Assembly (NCBI GenBank): GCA_033808535.1
Contig: JAPXNL010000011.1
Span: 1 to 28,415, forward strand
Length of the DNA stretch: 28,415 nt
Direction of reading: 5' to 3'
From: DTU078 sp033808535
GTDB lineage: Bacteria > Bacillota > Clostridia > Oscillospirales > CAG-272
Below the pieces are notes generated by a model. The model saw only the letters and a list, made by a program, of their open reading frames with translations. It was not told the DNA's origin and did no database searches. The translations under genes and the position numbers were made by a program. The stretch's first letter is position 1, and each line of letters opens with the position of its first letter. Below are positions 8,225 to 16,418 of the stretch, in pieces.

Positions 8225-10270
8225 ATGATGACATACATATTAAACAACACCGCATTCAATTTCAACGAATCCACCGGTGAACTCATCTCGCTGACCACTC
8301 CGTCCGGCAGAGTGCTTATGTCAAACGGTCACGGGCTTTTCGACCTTGCCGTGCCGGTTAAGTTTGATTACGAGATCCTGCGCATGACGCCGAATTTCAT
8401 GAACGCGGGGAAAGTGGATTTCGAGTTTGCGCACGGAACGCTGCGCGTGCATTTCCGCTCGCTTGGGCTGAACATGACCCCGCGCGAGGAAATCCCGCAG
8501 ATTGAAGGCGGCATCGAAGCTGAACTCACTTTGTCCGAGTGCTCCGACGGCAGATCTGTTTCAATGCGGCTGACCGTACGCAACAACTGCGACGCCGAAG
8601 TGCGGCAGGTGATTTTCCCCGATTTCAACGGGCTCGACCCTGTTACCGGTCCTGCTGAAACGCGTTTTACCACACTGGGATTTACTTCCCGGCCTTTTGT
8701 AGAGCTTGCGGACAATCCTGCCACACGCACGGGCTTTTTCGGAGTGAATCCGACGGTGACCGGTGTTATTGAGCACTCAGGCGGATACTTCGGCAGCCGC
8801 AACATGATCGGGCGCTGGTACGATTACGGCAGTCTTGAGGGCGGTTTTTCGCTGTTCCACAAGTGGTGGGGCTTCGGGCCGGATAATATGAACACAATGG
8901 CAGACGAATACTATGTCAAGCTCGACCAAAAGACAAAGAAGCTGCGCATCGGCGGAATACACTACGTCAACATACCGCGAGGCGGCGTATATCAGAGTCA
9001 GGAGTATATCTTCACGCCTCATGAAGGCGGCTGGATCAACGGCATCGGACCGTATAAAGACTGGATAAACGCAAACAAAAAGCGCGTGGCGCCTCCGTCA
9101 GAGAAAGTGGCAAAAGCGCTGGGCTACCGTACTATCTGGGCGTGCGAACAGTATCCGAAAGACACCGATTCGGTAAAATACCGCTATGAGGATTTGCCTA
9201 AAGTCGCGGCAGACATGCTCGAACACGGGCTTATCGATATGTCCGCCTGGGGGCTGTTTGATATGGTGCTGCCGCTTGAGCCGAAACATTTCCCCGAGTC
9301 GATGGGCGGTTTTGAGGAATTCAAAAAAGCAGCGGCGGCATGCAGCGCGATGGGGATAGATATCGTTCCGTTTGTTTCGTTTGTATCGATCTGGCGGGAA
9401 ACCTGTCCGCGCTATGGTTTGCAGATCGGTCCGGCTCAGGCCGGCTGGTCTGAGAACTTAAAGGGACTGCCGATGTTTCAGACGCCGTATATGGAGAGAT
9501 ATTGCTGCCAGGTAATCGATCAGTCCAATAAACTGTGGCAGAGCGACGTTATGGCGGCATTGCGCTTTTTGCGCGACGAGGCGGGAACTCCGTCAATCGG
9601 CTGGGATCAGTATATAGGCAATAATGTAGAGGGCGGGGTTAAGGATATAATCGACGCTTACACCCGCGAAACCCGCGCCATGTATCCCGACTCTACAATC
9701 TCAAGCGAGTCCACCTTCAACTATGAGGCTGACATCAACGCCCTCGACTATACATGGGACTGGGAATACTGGCCGGGCACCGGCGACTGCCGCCCGTATA
9801 TAAATGTGGTTAAAACCACCCGCCCGAATATAATCGTCGACGCAAATCCCGAGCATGCAAAGCTGTGCTTTATGGACAATGTGTTCATGAACGTATATCC
9901 GTCGCGTCCCGGCGATATGAACGGCACCGCTTATATTTACGAATATCCCGAGTTGTCTGCGGCATTGAAACGGTCGGCAACATGGCGGAAAAAGTATCTG
10001 GAGTTTTTCACTGAAGGTGAGTTAATCGGCGACTGCGTGCTTGCAAGGGATGCGGTCGGCGCACGTGTCACAGCCTACCGGCTTGGCGAGCGTTATCTGA
10101 TATTTGCTTACCTAACAGGTGAAAATGCGGAGCTTTCGCTTCTGCCCGGAATAGGGCAAATTACTTTCGCTTATGAGTTCGCCGATACCCACCCGGTTCA
10201 AATCGAACGTAAAGATGATACCGTTTATTTAAGCGGTAAAAACGGTTCGCTTTTTATTCTTGAGATATAA
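8225..10270 (+). CDS. Putative glycoside hydrolase: N-terminal beta-sandwich plus (beta/alpha)8 barrel (DUF6259-like)
   Basis: The start is ATG 8225 behind AAAGGAG, ten bases after the lipoprotein stop, giving 681 residues. About 280 N-terminal residues are beta-rich and resemble the mutarotase-like supersandwich that precedes several glycosidase barrels. The following region alternates strand and helix (YRTIWACEQYP, IDMSAWGLFDMV, IDIVPFVSFVS, SIGWDQYIGNN, STISSESTFNYEADINALDYTWDWEYWPG) and ends in a small beta domain. Asp461 in GWDQY and Glu495 in SSEST lie at the ends of successive predicted strands about 34 residues apart, as in clan GH-H type enzymes; they are my candidates for nucleophile and acid/base. 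There is no signal peptide, so it is likely cytoplasmic and acts on imported oligosaccharides. The DUF6259 label is from memory of domain layout and is uncertain. Confidence 0.6.
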   Translation: MMTYILNNTAFNFNESTGELISLTTPSGRVLMSNGHGLFDLAVPVKFDYEILRMTPNFMNAGKVDFEFAHGTLRVHFRSLGLNMTPREEIPQIEGGIEAELTLSECSDGRSVSMRLTVRNNCDAEVRQVIFPDFNGLDPVTGPAETRFTTLGFTSRPFVELADNPATRTGFFGVNPTVTGVIEHSGGYFGSRNMIGRWYDYGSLEGGFSLFHKWWGFGPDNMNTMADEYYVKLDQKTKKLRIGGIHYVNIPRGGVYQSQEYIFTPHEGGWINGIGPYKDWINANKKRVAPPSEKVAKALGYRTIWACEQYPKDTDSVKYRYEDLPKVAADMLEHGLIDMSAWGLFDMVLPLEPKHFPESMGGFEEFKKAAAACSAMGIDIVPFVSFVSIWRETCPRYGLQIGPAQAGWSENLKGLPMFQTPYMERYCCQVIDQSNKLWQSDVMAALRFLRDEAGTPSIGWDQYIGNNVEGGVKDIIDAYTRETRAMYPDSTISSESTFNYEADINALDYTWDWEYWPGTGDCRPYINVVKTTRPNIIVDANPEHAKLCFMDNVFMNVYPSRPGDMNGTAYIYEYPELSAALKRSATWRKKYLEFFTEGELIGDCVLARDAVGARVTAYRLGERYLIFAYLTGENAELSLLPGIGQITFAYEFADTHPVQIERKDDTVYLSGKNGSLFILEI

Positions 10271-10370
10271 AATGTTGGCTGCTTCTTCAATAACAGATTA
10301 TTATACTGCGGAAATGCAAGGCTAAACAGCTTGACAGGTATATAAACGCAGGTTAAATAAATGTATACAT

Positions 10371-10404
10371 ATGACCGGCGATTGCGCCGGTCATTTCCTT
10401 TCTT
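10371..10404 (+). terminator. Intrinsic terminator after the binding protein/glycosidase operon
   Basis: A perfect 10-bp GC-rich stem pairs ATGACCGGCG (10371-10380) with CGCCGGTCAT (10385-10394) around the tetraloop ATTG. It is followed by the pyrimidine run TTCCTTTCTT. Confidence 0.88.
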
Positions 10405-10494
10405 AATTATAAATATGTATTTACGTGCAAGAAATGAAATTTCTGATATGGTGTAAATTCAAGTAAAATATTGGTTTAAAAATGGAGAAAAATG

Positions 10495-10522
10495 TTGAAA
10501 TTTGTAGAAAAATTTATATAAT
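10495..10522 (+). promoter_or_regulatory. Promoter for the PAS/GGDEF/HD-GYP gene
   Basis: TTGAAA (10495-10500) is followed after 16 bp by a consensus TATAAT (10517-10522). The start codon is about 104 bp downstream, behind a GAGAGGA ribosome binding site. Confidence 0.6.
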
Positions 10523-10626
10523 AATATTATTATATTAAGATGGGTGTAATTATAATTTGAGAGTTATGTGACGTAATTGAAGTTATTTTCGCAAAAACCA
10601 TCGGTACATAAAAGTGAGAGGATAAA

Positions 10627-13206
10627 ATGGAAGAAAAAATATTGCAGGAGATTTTATATCAGGCACCCTTCGGTTATGCTCATCACAAAATAGTCTGCAA
10701 CGCAGAGGGTATTCCGGAAGATTATATTTTTCTTGATATCAATCCTGCTTTCCGGGAAATGACCGGGTTAAAAGATGAAAATATAATTGGAAAAAAAGTG
10801 ACGGAAGTCATACCGCATATAAAAGAGGATCCGTTTGACTGGATAAAGTTTTACGGAGAAATCGCATTAAGTGGCGGCAGAAAAGAATTTACTCAATTTG
10901 CTTTACCTTTCCGCAGATGGTACAAAGTGACCGCTTTTTCCTGGGATAAGGGTTATTTTGTAACCTATTTCCAGGATGTAAGCGAAGAAATGGAACGGAT
11001 AAAAATCCTTGATAAACAGCAGGAAACCATTGCAGAGCTAAGCCTTGAAATGGAAAAAGTGTTCAACGGCACAAACGATGCGATGTTTCTGGTTAAAGTG
11101 GAGGATGGGCAGTTCAGATATTTGAGGAACAATAAAGCCCACCGGGAGTTAACAGGATTTACTCCGGACATGATACGGGATAAGACACCGATAGAAGTAT
11201 TGGGGGAGGAATTAGGCAAGATTGTCGAAGCCAATTATCGCAGGTGCCTGGAATCCGGTGAGACTATAACCTATGAGGAAACATTGCCTTTTCCGGCGGG
11301 TGAAAGGGTATGGTACACAACGCTGACACCGGTTGTTGAAAACAGCACAGTCAAATATATCGTCGGTTTCAGAAAAGACATTTCCCTGCAGAAAAAAGCG
11401 GAAAAAGAAAAAAATGAGCTGCTTACCCGTCTGCAGGGAATGTTTAACGGACATACAGCCGTAATGCTCCTGATAGAACCAAAGTCAGGGAAGATTCTTG
11501 ACGCCAACTCGGCGGCCAGCTCGTTCTACGGCTATACAAGAGAAGAGCTGCTGAATATGTATATACATGACATCAATATGCTTCCGAAAGAGGAAGTTGA
11601 AAAAAGGCGGCTCATGGTCCTCAAAGAAAAACAGAAGTACTTTATATTCCCGCACCGCTTAAAAAATCAGGAAATTAAGCTGGTTGACGTTTACTGTTGT
11701 CCTATAAAATACAATGATGGCTGCTTGCTTTATTCAATCATATTCGACGTCACCGACAGGGAAGAGTATAAGGAAAAGCTATATCTTGAAAAAGAACTAC
11801 TCCGAACCACCCTGCAGTCTATTGGCGACGGGGTTGTTACAACCGACGAAAAAGGCATTATAACTTCCATGAACAAGGTGGCGGAAGAAATAACAGGCTG
11901 GAAGGAAGAAGCGGTTAAAGGAAAGGATTTCAAGCAAATCTTCCTGCTGATTAGCGAAGAAACGGGCGAGAGAGTTGAAGACCCCGTTGGTAAAGTGCTG
12001 CAGACCGGGAAAATAATCGGACTTGCAAATCACACGGCGCTTGTTGCCAGAGACAGCCGCCGCGTACCGATTGCAGACAGCGCTGCACCTATTAAAGATG
12101 AACATGGCAAAACTTATGGTGTTGTCATGGTATTCCGTGACATTACCCAGGAAAAGAACTGGCAGGAGAAAATCCTTTACCTGAGCTATCACGACAATCT
12201 GACCGGTTTGTATAATCGGCGCTTCATGGAAAAAGAGCTGGAGAGGCAGGAGCTCAAAGGCAATCTGCCGCTGTCTGTCATCATGGCTGATGTCAACGGC
12301 CTGAAGCTGGCAAACGATGTTTTCGGGCACGCTGAAGGAGACAAGCTATTGAGCAAAGCTGCTGAGGCAATATCCAGATGCTTCCGGAAAGGTGATCTGG
12401 TTTCCCGCTGGGGCAGTGACGAGTTTTTGGTTGTCCTGCCTGAAACCTCTGCCCAGACTGCGGAGGAAATAACCAGAAGAATAAAAGATACCTGTATGAC
12501 TTACGGTACGGAACACCTGCAGTTAAGCATAGCTTTAGGATGCGCCACCAGAGAATCGCCGGATGAAACGATGGCGGATATCATCAAGGAAGCCGAAGAG
12601 AGGATGTACCGTCAGAAGCTGAGCGAGGGCAAGAGCTTCCGAAACAGTATAATTAGCACTCTTTTAACCACTCTTTTTGCAAAAAGCGTTGAAACCGAGG
12701 AACATGCCGAGCGAATAAAAGAGTATTGTCTTGAAATGGGCGCTAAGGTTAAATTAACGTCAAAGGAAATGGATGAACTCGCGTTGCTGGCTGTCCTGCA
12801 CGATATCGGTAAAGTCGGGGTACGCGAAGAAATCTTGAAAAAACCCGGACCTTTGACCGAAGACGAATGGGCGGAAATGAGAAAACATCCAGAGATAGGC
12901 TGCAGAATAGCGCAGAACACGCCTGAACTCGGACCGATTGCCGAATATATTTTATATCACCATGAGCGCTGGGACGGCAGGGGGTATCCACAGGGGCATA
13001 AGGGGGAAGAGATACCACTGTTGTGCCGGATACTGGCAGTAGCCGATACATATGACGCCATGACAAGCGACAGGCCTTACCGCAAAGCCTTGAGCAAGGA
13101 GCATGCGATTGCTGAGATAAAGAAAAATAAAGGAACGCAGTTTGATCCTGAAATAGCGGAGATATTTCTGGACTGTATTGTCAAGGAAGAAGGCAATTGC
13201 GTTTAG
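10627..13206 (+). CDS. Multi-PAS sensor with GGDEF (GSDEF variant) and HD-GYP domains, cyclic-di-GMP signalling
   Basis: The 859-residue protein has no membrane segment. Four PAS-like sensor domains lie at about 10-125, 145-260, 270-380 and 390-510. A GGDEF domain at about 515-670 follows, then an HD-GYP domain at about 675-855. The HD-GYP part is intact: HDIGK (His725/Asp726) and HHERWDGRGYP (His778, His779, Gly786-Tyr787-Pro788), so a cyclic-di-GMP phosphodiesterase is expected. The cyclase signature reads GSDEF (596-600), with serine for the second glycine, so cyclase activity may be weak or replaced by a GTP-sensing role. DVNGLKLANDVFGHAEGD preserves the metal and nucleotide region. The protein probably integrates cytoplasmic redox or ligand cues to lower cyclic-di-GMP. 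It has its own promoter and terminator. Confidence 0.93.
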   Translation: MEEKILQEILYQAPFGYAHHKIVCNAEGIPEDYIFLDINPAFREMTGLKDENIIGKKVTEVIPHIKEDPFDWIKFYGEIALSGGRKEFTQFALPFRRWYKVTAFSWDKGYFVTYFQDVSEEMERIKILDKQQETIAELSLEMEKVFNGTNDAMFLVKVEDGQFRYLRNNKAHRELTGFTPDMIRDKTPIEVLGEELGKIVEANYRRCLESGETITYEETLPFPAGERVWYTTLTPVVENSTVKYIVGFRKDISLQKKAEKEKNELLTRLQGMFNGHTAVMLLIEPKSGKILDANSAASSFYGYTREELLNMYIHDINMLPKEEVEKRRLMVLKEKQKYFIFPHRLKNQEIKLVDVYCCPIKYNDGCLLYSIIFDVTDREEYKEKLYLEKELLRTTLQSIGDGVVTTDEKGIITSMNKVAEEITGWKEEAVKGKDFKQIFLLISEETGERVEDPVGKVLQTGKIIGLANHTALVARDSRRVPIADSAAPIKDEHGKTYGVVMVFRDITQEKNWQEKILYLSYHDNLTGLYNRRFMEKELERQELKGNLPLSVIMADVNGLKLANDVFGHAEGDKLLSKAAEAISRCFRKGDLVSRWGSDEFLVVLPETSAQTAEEITRRIKDTCMTYGTEHLQLSIALGCATRESPDETMADIIKEAEERMYRQKLSEGKSFRNSIISTLLTTLFAKSVETEEHAERIKEYCLEMGAKVKLTSKEMDELALLAVLHDIGKVGVREEILKKPGPLTEDEWAEMRKHPEIGCRIAQNTPELGPIAEYILYHHERWDGRGYPQGHKGEEIPLLCRILAVADTYDAMTSDRPYRKALSKEHAIAEIKKNKGTQFDPEIAEIFLDCIVKEEGNCV

Positions 13207-13245
13207 TGTAAATTGGCACTTGCAAGATCATAAGCATTAAAATAT

Positions 13246-13282
13246 TGCTGCAGGTTGAGTAAAATCATCTCAGCCTGCAGCA
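13246..13282 (+). terminator. Stem-loop terminator after the HD-GYP gene
   Basis: A 14-bp stem with one G-T pair joins TGCTGCAGGTTGAG (13246-13259) to CTCAGCCTGCAGCA (13269-13282) around a nine-base loop. The downstream sequence is only moderately T-rich (TGTTATATATTG). Confidence 0.65.
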
Positions 13283-13291
13283 TGTTATATA

Positions 13292-13346
13292 TTGTAAAAT
13301 ACAGGTTACGTATTATATAATAATAGTGGAAGCCTTATATTTCCAC
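13292..13346 (+). promoter_or_regulatory. Promoter and 5'-leader hairpin of the IseA-like lipoprotein gene
   Basis: TTGTAA (13292-13297) is followed after 18 bp by TATAAT (13316-13321). Just downstream, GTGGAA (13326-13331) pairs with TTCCAC (13341-13346), so the transcript would begin with a small hairpin that could stabilise it. Confidence 0.5.
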
Positions 13347-13383
13347 AGGGGCTTTAATCTTGCATCAGATTGGGGAGGTCAAG

Positions 13384-13944
13384 ATGAATAGCAGGATATG
13401 TCTGATTATCATAATCATCGCATTGCTGTCCGCGTTTCTCATTGCCTGCAGTAAATCAACAGCGGCTGCGGCGCTGACAGATGATGAAGTATTCGAGCTG
13501 TATAACAAAGCAAGAGAAGCATATGAGTGGTTTGATCTGACTACGATACCGTTTGACGGGGAAAAATACATAGAATCAGACGGAATAATGTATTTCGAAG
13601 TCGTGCAGCCCGGCATCAGTTCAAAACAGGAGCTGACCGAGTATCTGAATATGTATTTTGCAGACGAAATATCAAAAGCACTAATGACCGCTTCATCCGA
13701 CCGGTATGTTGAGCAGGACGGCAAGCTGTATGTAATGCCGGCCGACAGGGGAACCGATATTTTCAAAGGCGCGGAAACATACGAAGTGGAAAGGTTGTCG
13801 GATACACAGATAAAGTTTACGGTCACAGTGGAAATATACGATGATCCCGTTAAGCAAAACGTAACCGGGCACGAAAAACACGACTTCATCCTGGAGTTTT
13901 CAGACGACCGCTGGAGATTCAAAAACTTTGAATTGGTCAGATAA
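13384..13944 (+). CDS. Small secreted lipoprotein, IseA (DL-endopeptidase inhibitor)-like
   Basis: The start is ATG 13384, six bases after a strong GGGGAGG site, giving 186 residues. A very hydrophobic signal peptide ends in LIAC with lipidated Cys22. The mature part has an aromatic-rich helix (AREAYEWFDL), then a GIMYFEVVQPGISSKQELTEYL segment, and a YVEQDGKLYVMPADRGTDIF strand pair. This order resembles the IseA/YoeB family of Bacillus, whose members bind and restrain cell-wall DL-endopeptidases. The similarity is from general pattern and no catalytic site is expected. It would be anchored on the outer face of the membrane. It has its own promoter and terminator, so it is probably independent of the signalling gene upstream. 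Alternative: an unrelated NTF2-like lipoprotein. Confidence 0.6.
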   Translation: MNSRICLIIIIIALLSAFLIACSKSTAAAALTDDEVFELYNKAREAYEWFDLTTIPFDGEKYIESDGIMYFEVVQPGISSKQELTEYLNMYFADEISKALMTASSDRYVEQDGKLYVMPADRGTDIFKGAETYEVERLSDTQIKFTVTVEIYDDPVKQNVTGHEKHDFILEFSDDRWRFKNFELVR

Positions 13945-13982
13945 CACTATTTTGAGTCAGTTTATCTGCGGATATATTTATA

Positions 13983-14022
13983 CCCTCGATATGTGTTTTC
14001 ATGAGCATATCGGGGGTTTTTT
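13983..14022 (+). terminator. Intrinsic terminator after the IseA-like gene
   Basis: An 11-bp stem (CCCTCGATATG 13983-13993 with CATATCGGGGG 14006-14016, one G-T pair) is followed directly by six T (14017-14022). Confidence 0.93.
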
Positions 14023-14051
14023 GCTATTAGCTAATTTGTTTAGATTTCGTA

Positions 14052-14081
14052 TTGACAAGTACTGCCGATATATGTTACTAT
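14052..14081 (+). promoter_or_regulatory. Promoter of the TetR/ABC exporter operon
   Basis: A consensus -35 TTGACA (14052-14057) is followed after 18 bp by TACTAT (14076-14081). The palindromic operator sits over the expected transcription start. Confidence 0.65.
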
Positions 14082-14094
14082 TAAACCGGTCAGT

Positions 14095-14112
14095 TTAGAC
14101 CATGCGGTCTAA
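14095..14112. promoter_or_regulatory. TetR-type operator palindrome
   Basis: TTAGACC (14095-14101) and GGTCTAA (14106-14112) form a perfect 7-bp inverted repeat around ATGC. Immediately upstream, GGTC (14088-14091) pairs with the same GACC, suggesting an extended or double site. Its position over the transcription start fits autorepression by the TetR protein encoded next. Confidence 0.7.
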
Positions 14113-14147
14113 TATTTCATAAGTATGTTATATGAAAGGTGTTTTTA

Positions 14148-14795
14148 TTGAAAAGAAATATTGACTATAAAACAATATTGGGTGATAACAATCTGCTTCT
14201 GCGATATCCGAAGCTGTTTGAAGCGGCTATTGACGAGTTCGCCATGAAAAGATATGAGGATGCATCGCTTAATGACATCCTGAAAAAATCCGGGATGAGC
14301 AAAGGGAGCCTGTATCATCACTTAGGCGACAAGTTCGGGCTGTATCTGGCCATGATGGACATCTTAATAAAAAAGAAGCTATCCTTCTTTTATCCAGTCA
14401 TGCAGCAGACAGCCGGCAAAAGCAGTGATTTTTTCAGTTCGCTTAAAGAAATCCTGAAAGCGACAATGGATTTTATGCTAGCAGACGAACGTATGTATCA
14501 CCTTTTCAACAGAGTTATGGAGGAAAGCAAAGAATTCAGAAGCAGACTATATGATTATTTTCCGTTTGATTACTCCCGGTCATTTTACGACCAGATTTGT
14601 CAGGCGGTCCGGTCCGGGCAGATTAACACCTGTTATCCTCCCGAATTTGTTGCCGGGGTTATCGAGATTATGTTTTCAAATCTGCACAAACTGGTTTCCG
14701 CCGGGAGTTCGAATGAAATAATAGATATCGCCAACCAGGTGGTAGACATGATACAGTATGGTATTTCCGGCATACAGTCATCTATATCCGACTGA
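14148..14795 (+). CDS. TetR-family transcriptional repressor
   Basis: I choose TTG 14148 because a GAAAGGTG site lies six bases before it; the in-frame GTG at 14139 would have no ribosome binding site. The 215-residue protein has the TetR N-terminal helix-turn-helix at about residues 25-60 (NDILKKSGMSKGSLYHHLGDKFGLYLAMMD), with the typical SLYHH/F-x-x-K-x-x-L ending. The helical C-terminal ligand domain is unlike any specific member I know. It heads the ABC exporter operon (43 bp to the next start) and probably represses it until a toxic small molecule binds. The palindrome at 14095-14112 is the likely operator. Confidence 0.9.
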   Translation: MKRNIDYKTILGDNNLLLRYPKLFEAAIDEFAMKRYEDASLNDILKKSGMSKGSLYHHLGDKFGLYLAMMDILIKKKLSFFYPVMQQTAGKSSDFFSSLKEILKATMDFMLADERMYHLFNRVMEESKEFRSRLYDYFPFDYSRSFYDQICQAVRSGQINTCYPPEFVAGVIEIMFSNLHKLVSAGSSNEIIDIANQVVDMIQYGISGIQSSISD

Positions 14796-14837
14796 AACTA
14801 ATATAGTTTTTTGTAGAACGGCAGGTAGGGGAAAAAT

Positions 14838-15698
14838 ATGGGAGCCGCATTTAATGTAAAAGACTTATGTTTCAGATATCTGACATCACGCGAAGATACA
14901 ATCAAAGGAATATCATTTGAGGTGTCCGAGGGCGAGATATTCGGGCTGCTTGGCCCTTCGGGGGCGGGGAAATCCACCACCCAGAAAATACTGGTGAAGC
15001 TTCTCGAAGATTATAAGGGCAGCATCGAATATTTCGGCAAAGACTTAAAGGGCATGGGCAACTCGTTTTATGAGGAGATTGGCGTCGGGTTTGAGATGCC
15101 TGTCCATTTCTCCAAATTGACCGGCCTGGAAAACATGAAATTTTTCGCGGGGTTTTATAAGAAGAATGCAAATATCCAAGAACTGATGGAAAGGGTCGGC
15201 CTTTGGGAGTACCGTAATATCAGAGTCGGCGAATATTCCAAGGGGATGAAAGTTCGCCTGAATTTTGTGCGCGCCATGCTAAACAATCCCCGTGTACTTT
15301 TCCTTGACGAAGTTACAAACGGTCTCGACCCGAAGAACGCAAGAATAATAAAGGATATGATATCCGAATTCCGGGACAAAGGCGGTACGGTTTTCCTGAC
15401 CACTCACCTGATGAACGATGTTGAGCAGCTATGCGACAGAGTCGCGTTTTGCGTAAACGGAACGCTTGTTGAAACATCGACGCCAAGGGATCTGAAACTG
15501 AAATACGGGAAAAGAGAAGTCACGGTTGAATACAGAAATAACGGATCAGTTGCCAGCGCCCGTTTCCCTCTCGACGGCATAGGGTTCAACGAAGAATTTC
15601 AAAAGCTGCTGAAAACCGAACAGATCGAGACCATACACAGCGGTGAGACGTCAATGGAGGAAATCTTTATTATCGTGACGGGAGTTGAGCTGAAATGA
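14838..15698 (+). CDS. ABC exporter ATP-binding subunit
   Basis: The 286-residue ATPase has Walker A GPSGAGKST (39-47), Walker B VLFLDE (153-158), a signature loop YSKGM (133-137) in place of LSGGQ, and the switch His190 in TTHLM. The Q-loop glutamine is replaced by glutamate (GFEMP, about residue 86), as in several bacitracin/ABC-2 type drug exporter ATPases. These departures are common in that group and do not imply inactivity. It follows the TetR gene and overlaps the first permease gene by four bases (ATGA), so the subunits are translationally coupled. Together they would export a drug, lipid or antibiotic peptide. AGGGG precedes the ATG. Confidence 0.93.
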   Translation: MGAAFNVKDLCFRYLTSREDTIKGISFEVSEGEIFGLLGPSGAGKSTTQKILVKLLEDYKGSIEYFGKDLKGMGNSFYEEIGVGFEMPVHFSKLTGLENMKFFAGFYKKNANIQELMERVGLWEYRNIRVGEYSKGMKVRLNFVRAMLNNPRVLFLDEVTNGLDPKNARIIKDMISEFRDKGGTVFLTTHLMNDVEQLCDRVAFCVNGTLVETSTPRDLKLKYGKREVTVEYRNNGSVASARFPLDGIGFNEEFQKLLKTEQIETIHSGETSMEEIFIIVTGVELK

Positions 15699-16414
15699 GC
15701 AATCTGATAAAGCTTATTGCGGGCGAACTGAACCGGATGGTGAAGTATAAGATTCTGCCTTTCAGTCTGGTGACCTCTGTTATCTGGATTGTGCTGCTTT
15801 TCTTCCTGTCCACGGAAGAAGCAAGCCATTTAGTACCACTGCTAATTTATATCGACGTAGCCGCAATGTCGATTTTGCTTCTCGGCGCCTCACATCATCT
15901 TGAAAAGCAGGAAGGCACGATAAGGTCTATGATGGTTATGCCGGTATCGCCCGGACAAATCCTGGCAGCCAAAACCGTCGCATCTATGGTGCTCTCAATT
16001 GAGTCTGCCGTTATAACGTCTGCAGCGCTATACTTTATTCACGGGGTTACATTTAACTATGCTGCGCTTTTCCTGTTTGTAGTAGTTGCAGGCGCTGCCC
16101 ATGCGGCAATCGGGTTTATTCTTTCGCTTTGCAGCAGGGAATTTACCTCCACGCTCGGTTTACTTACAGGGTATATGCTGCTGTTTACAACGCCGACTGT
16201 TCTGTTTCACTTCGGCATAATCGAGGCAAAGTTCGAGTGGCTGCTCATGATTTCGCCGTCACATTCCGCAAGCCATCTGATAGCCTCCGCAGTGAGCAGC
16301 GAGTATAGCGTGGCAAAGTTAATTGCCGGATGCCTTTATCTTATAATTATGACCGCAGCGCTTTTCAGGTTTGCGGTATATCCTGCATTTAAAGACAATG
16401 CGGTAAGGGGGTAA
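15695..16414 (+). CDS. ABC-2 type exporter permease subunit 1
   Basis: The 239-residue membrane protein has about six hydrophobic segments, the first near residues 20-38 (PFSLVTSVIWIVLLFFL) and the last near the C-terminus. After the second segment comes HHLEKQEGTIRSMMVMPVSPGQILAAK, the cytoplasmic coupling motif typical of ABC-2 permeases. The start codon overlaps the ATPase stop, and the second permease follows after four bases, indicating a heterodimeric membrane part. The substrate is unknown. The layout (ATPase plus two similar-sized permeases) resembles fluoroquinolone or daunorubicin-type exporters. Confidence 0.85.
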   Translation: MSNLIKLIAGELNRMVKYKILPFSLVTSVIWIVLLFFLSTEEASHLVPLLIYIDVAAMSILLLGASHHLEKQEGTIRSMMVMPVSPGQILAAKTVASMVLSIESAVITSAALYFIHGVTFNYAALFLFVVVAGAAHAAIGFILSLCSREFTSTLGLLTGYMLLFTTPTVLFHFGIIEAKFEWLLMISPSHSASHLIASAVSSEYSVAKLIAGCLYLIIMTAALFRFAVYPAFKDNAVRG

Positions 16415-16418
16415 CCAT

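Larger units (their letters stand above)
10271..10626 (+). other. Intergenic region with terminator, two promoter-like sites and an AT-rich leader
   Basis: This 356-bp stretch holds no credible gene. It contains a promoter-like pair (TTGACA 10331-10336, TAAATA 10354-10359) just ahead of a strong terminator (10371-10404). A second promoter (10495-10522) follows, with a leader of roughly 100 nt that includes the palindrome-like run TATAATAATATTATTATA. I looked for a cyclic-di-GMP riboswitch ahead of the signalling gene and did not recognise one. Confidence 0.6.

Noticed and set aside
10405..10626. Cyclic-di-GMP riboswitch ahead of the PAS/GGDEF/HD-GYP gene
   Set aside because: I could not find the conserved GEMM core or paired stems; the leader is AT-rich and only chance GCAAA-like bases occur.
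13365..13922. 185-codon open frame on the minus strand across the IseA-like gene
   Set aside because: The plus-strand gene has a strong ribosome binding site, signal peptide and lipobox; the antisense frame is Ser/Ile-rich noise.
14139..14147. GTG 14139 as the TetR start
   Set aside because: It lies inside the ribosome binding site GAAAGGTG that serves TTG 14148 and has none of its own.
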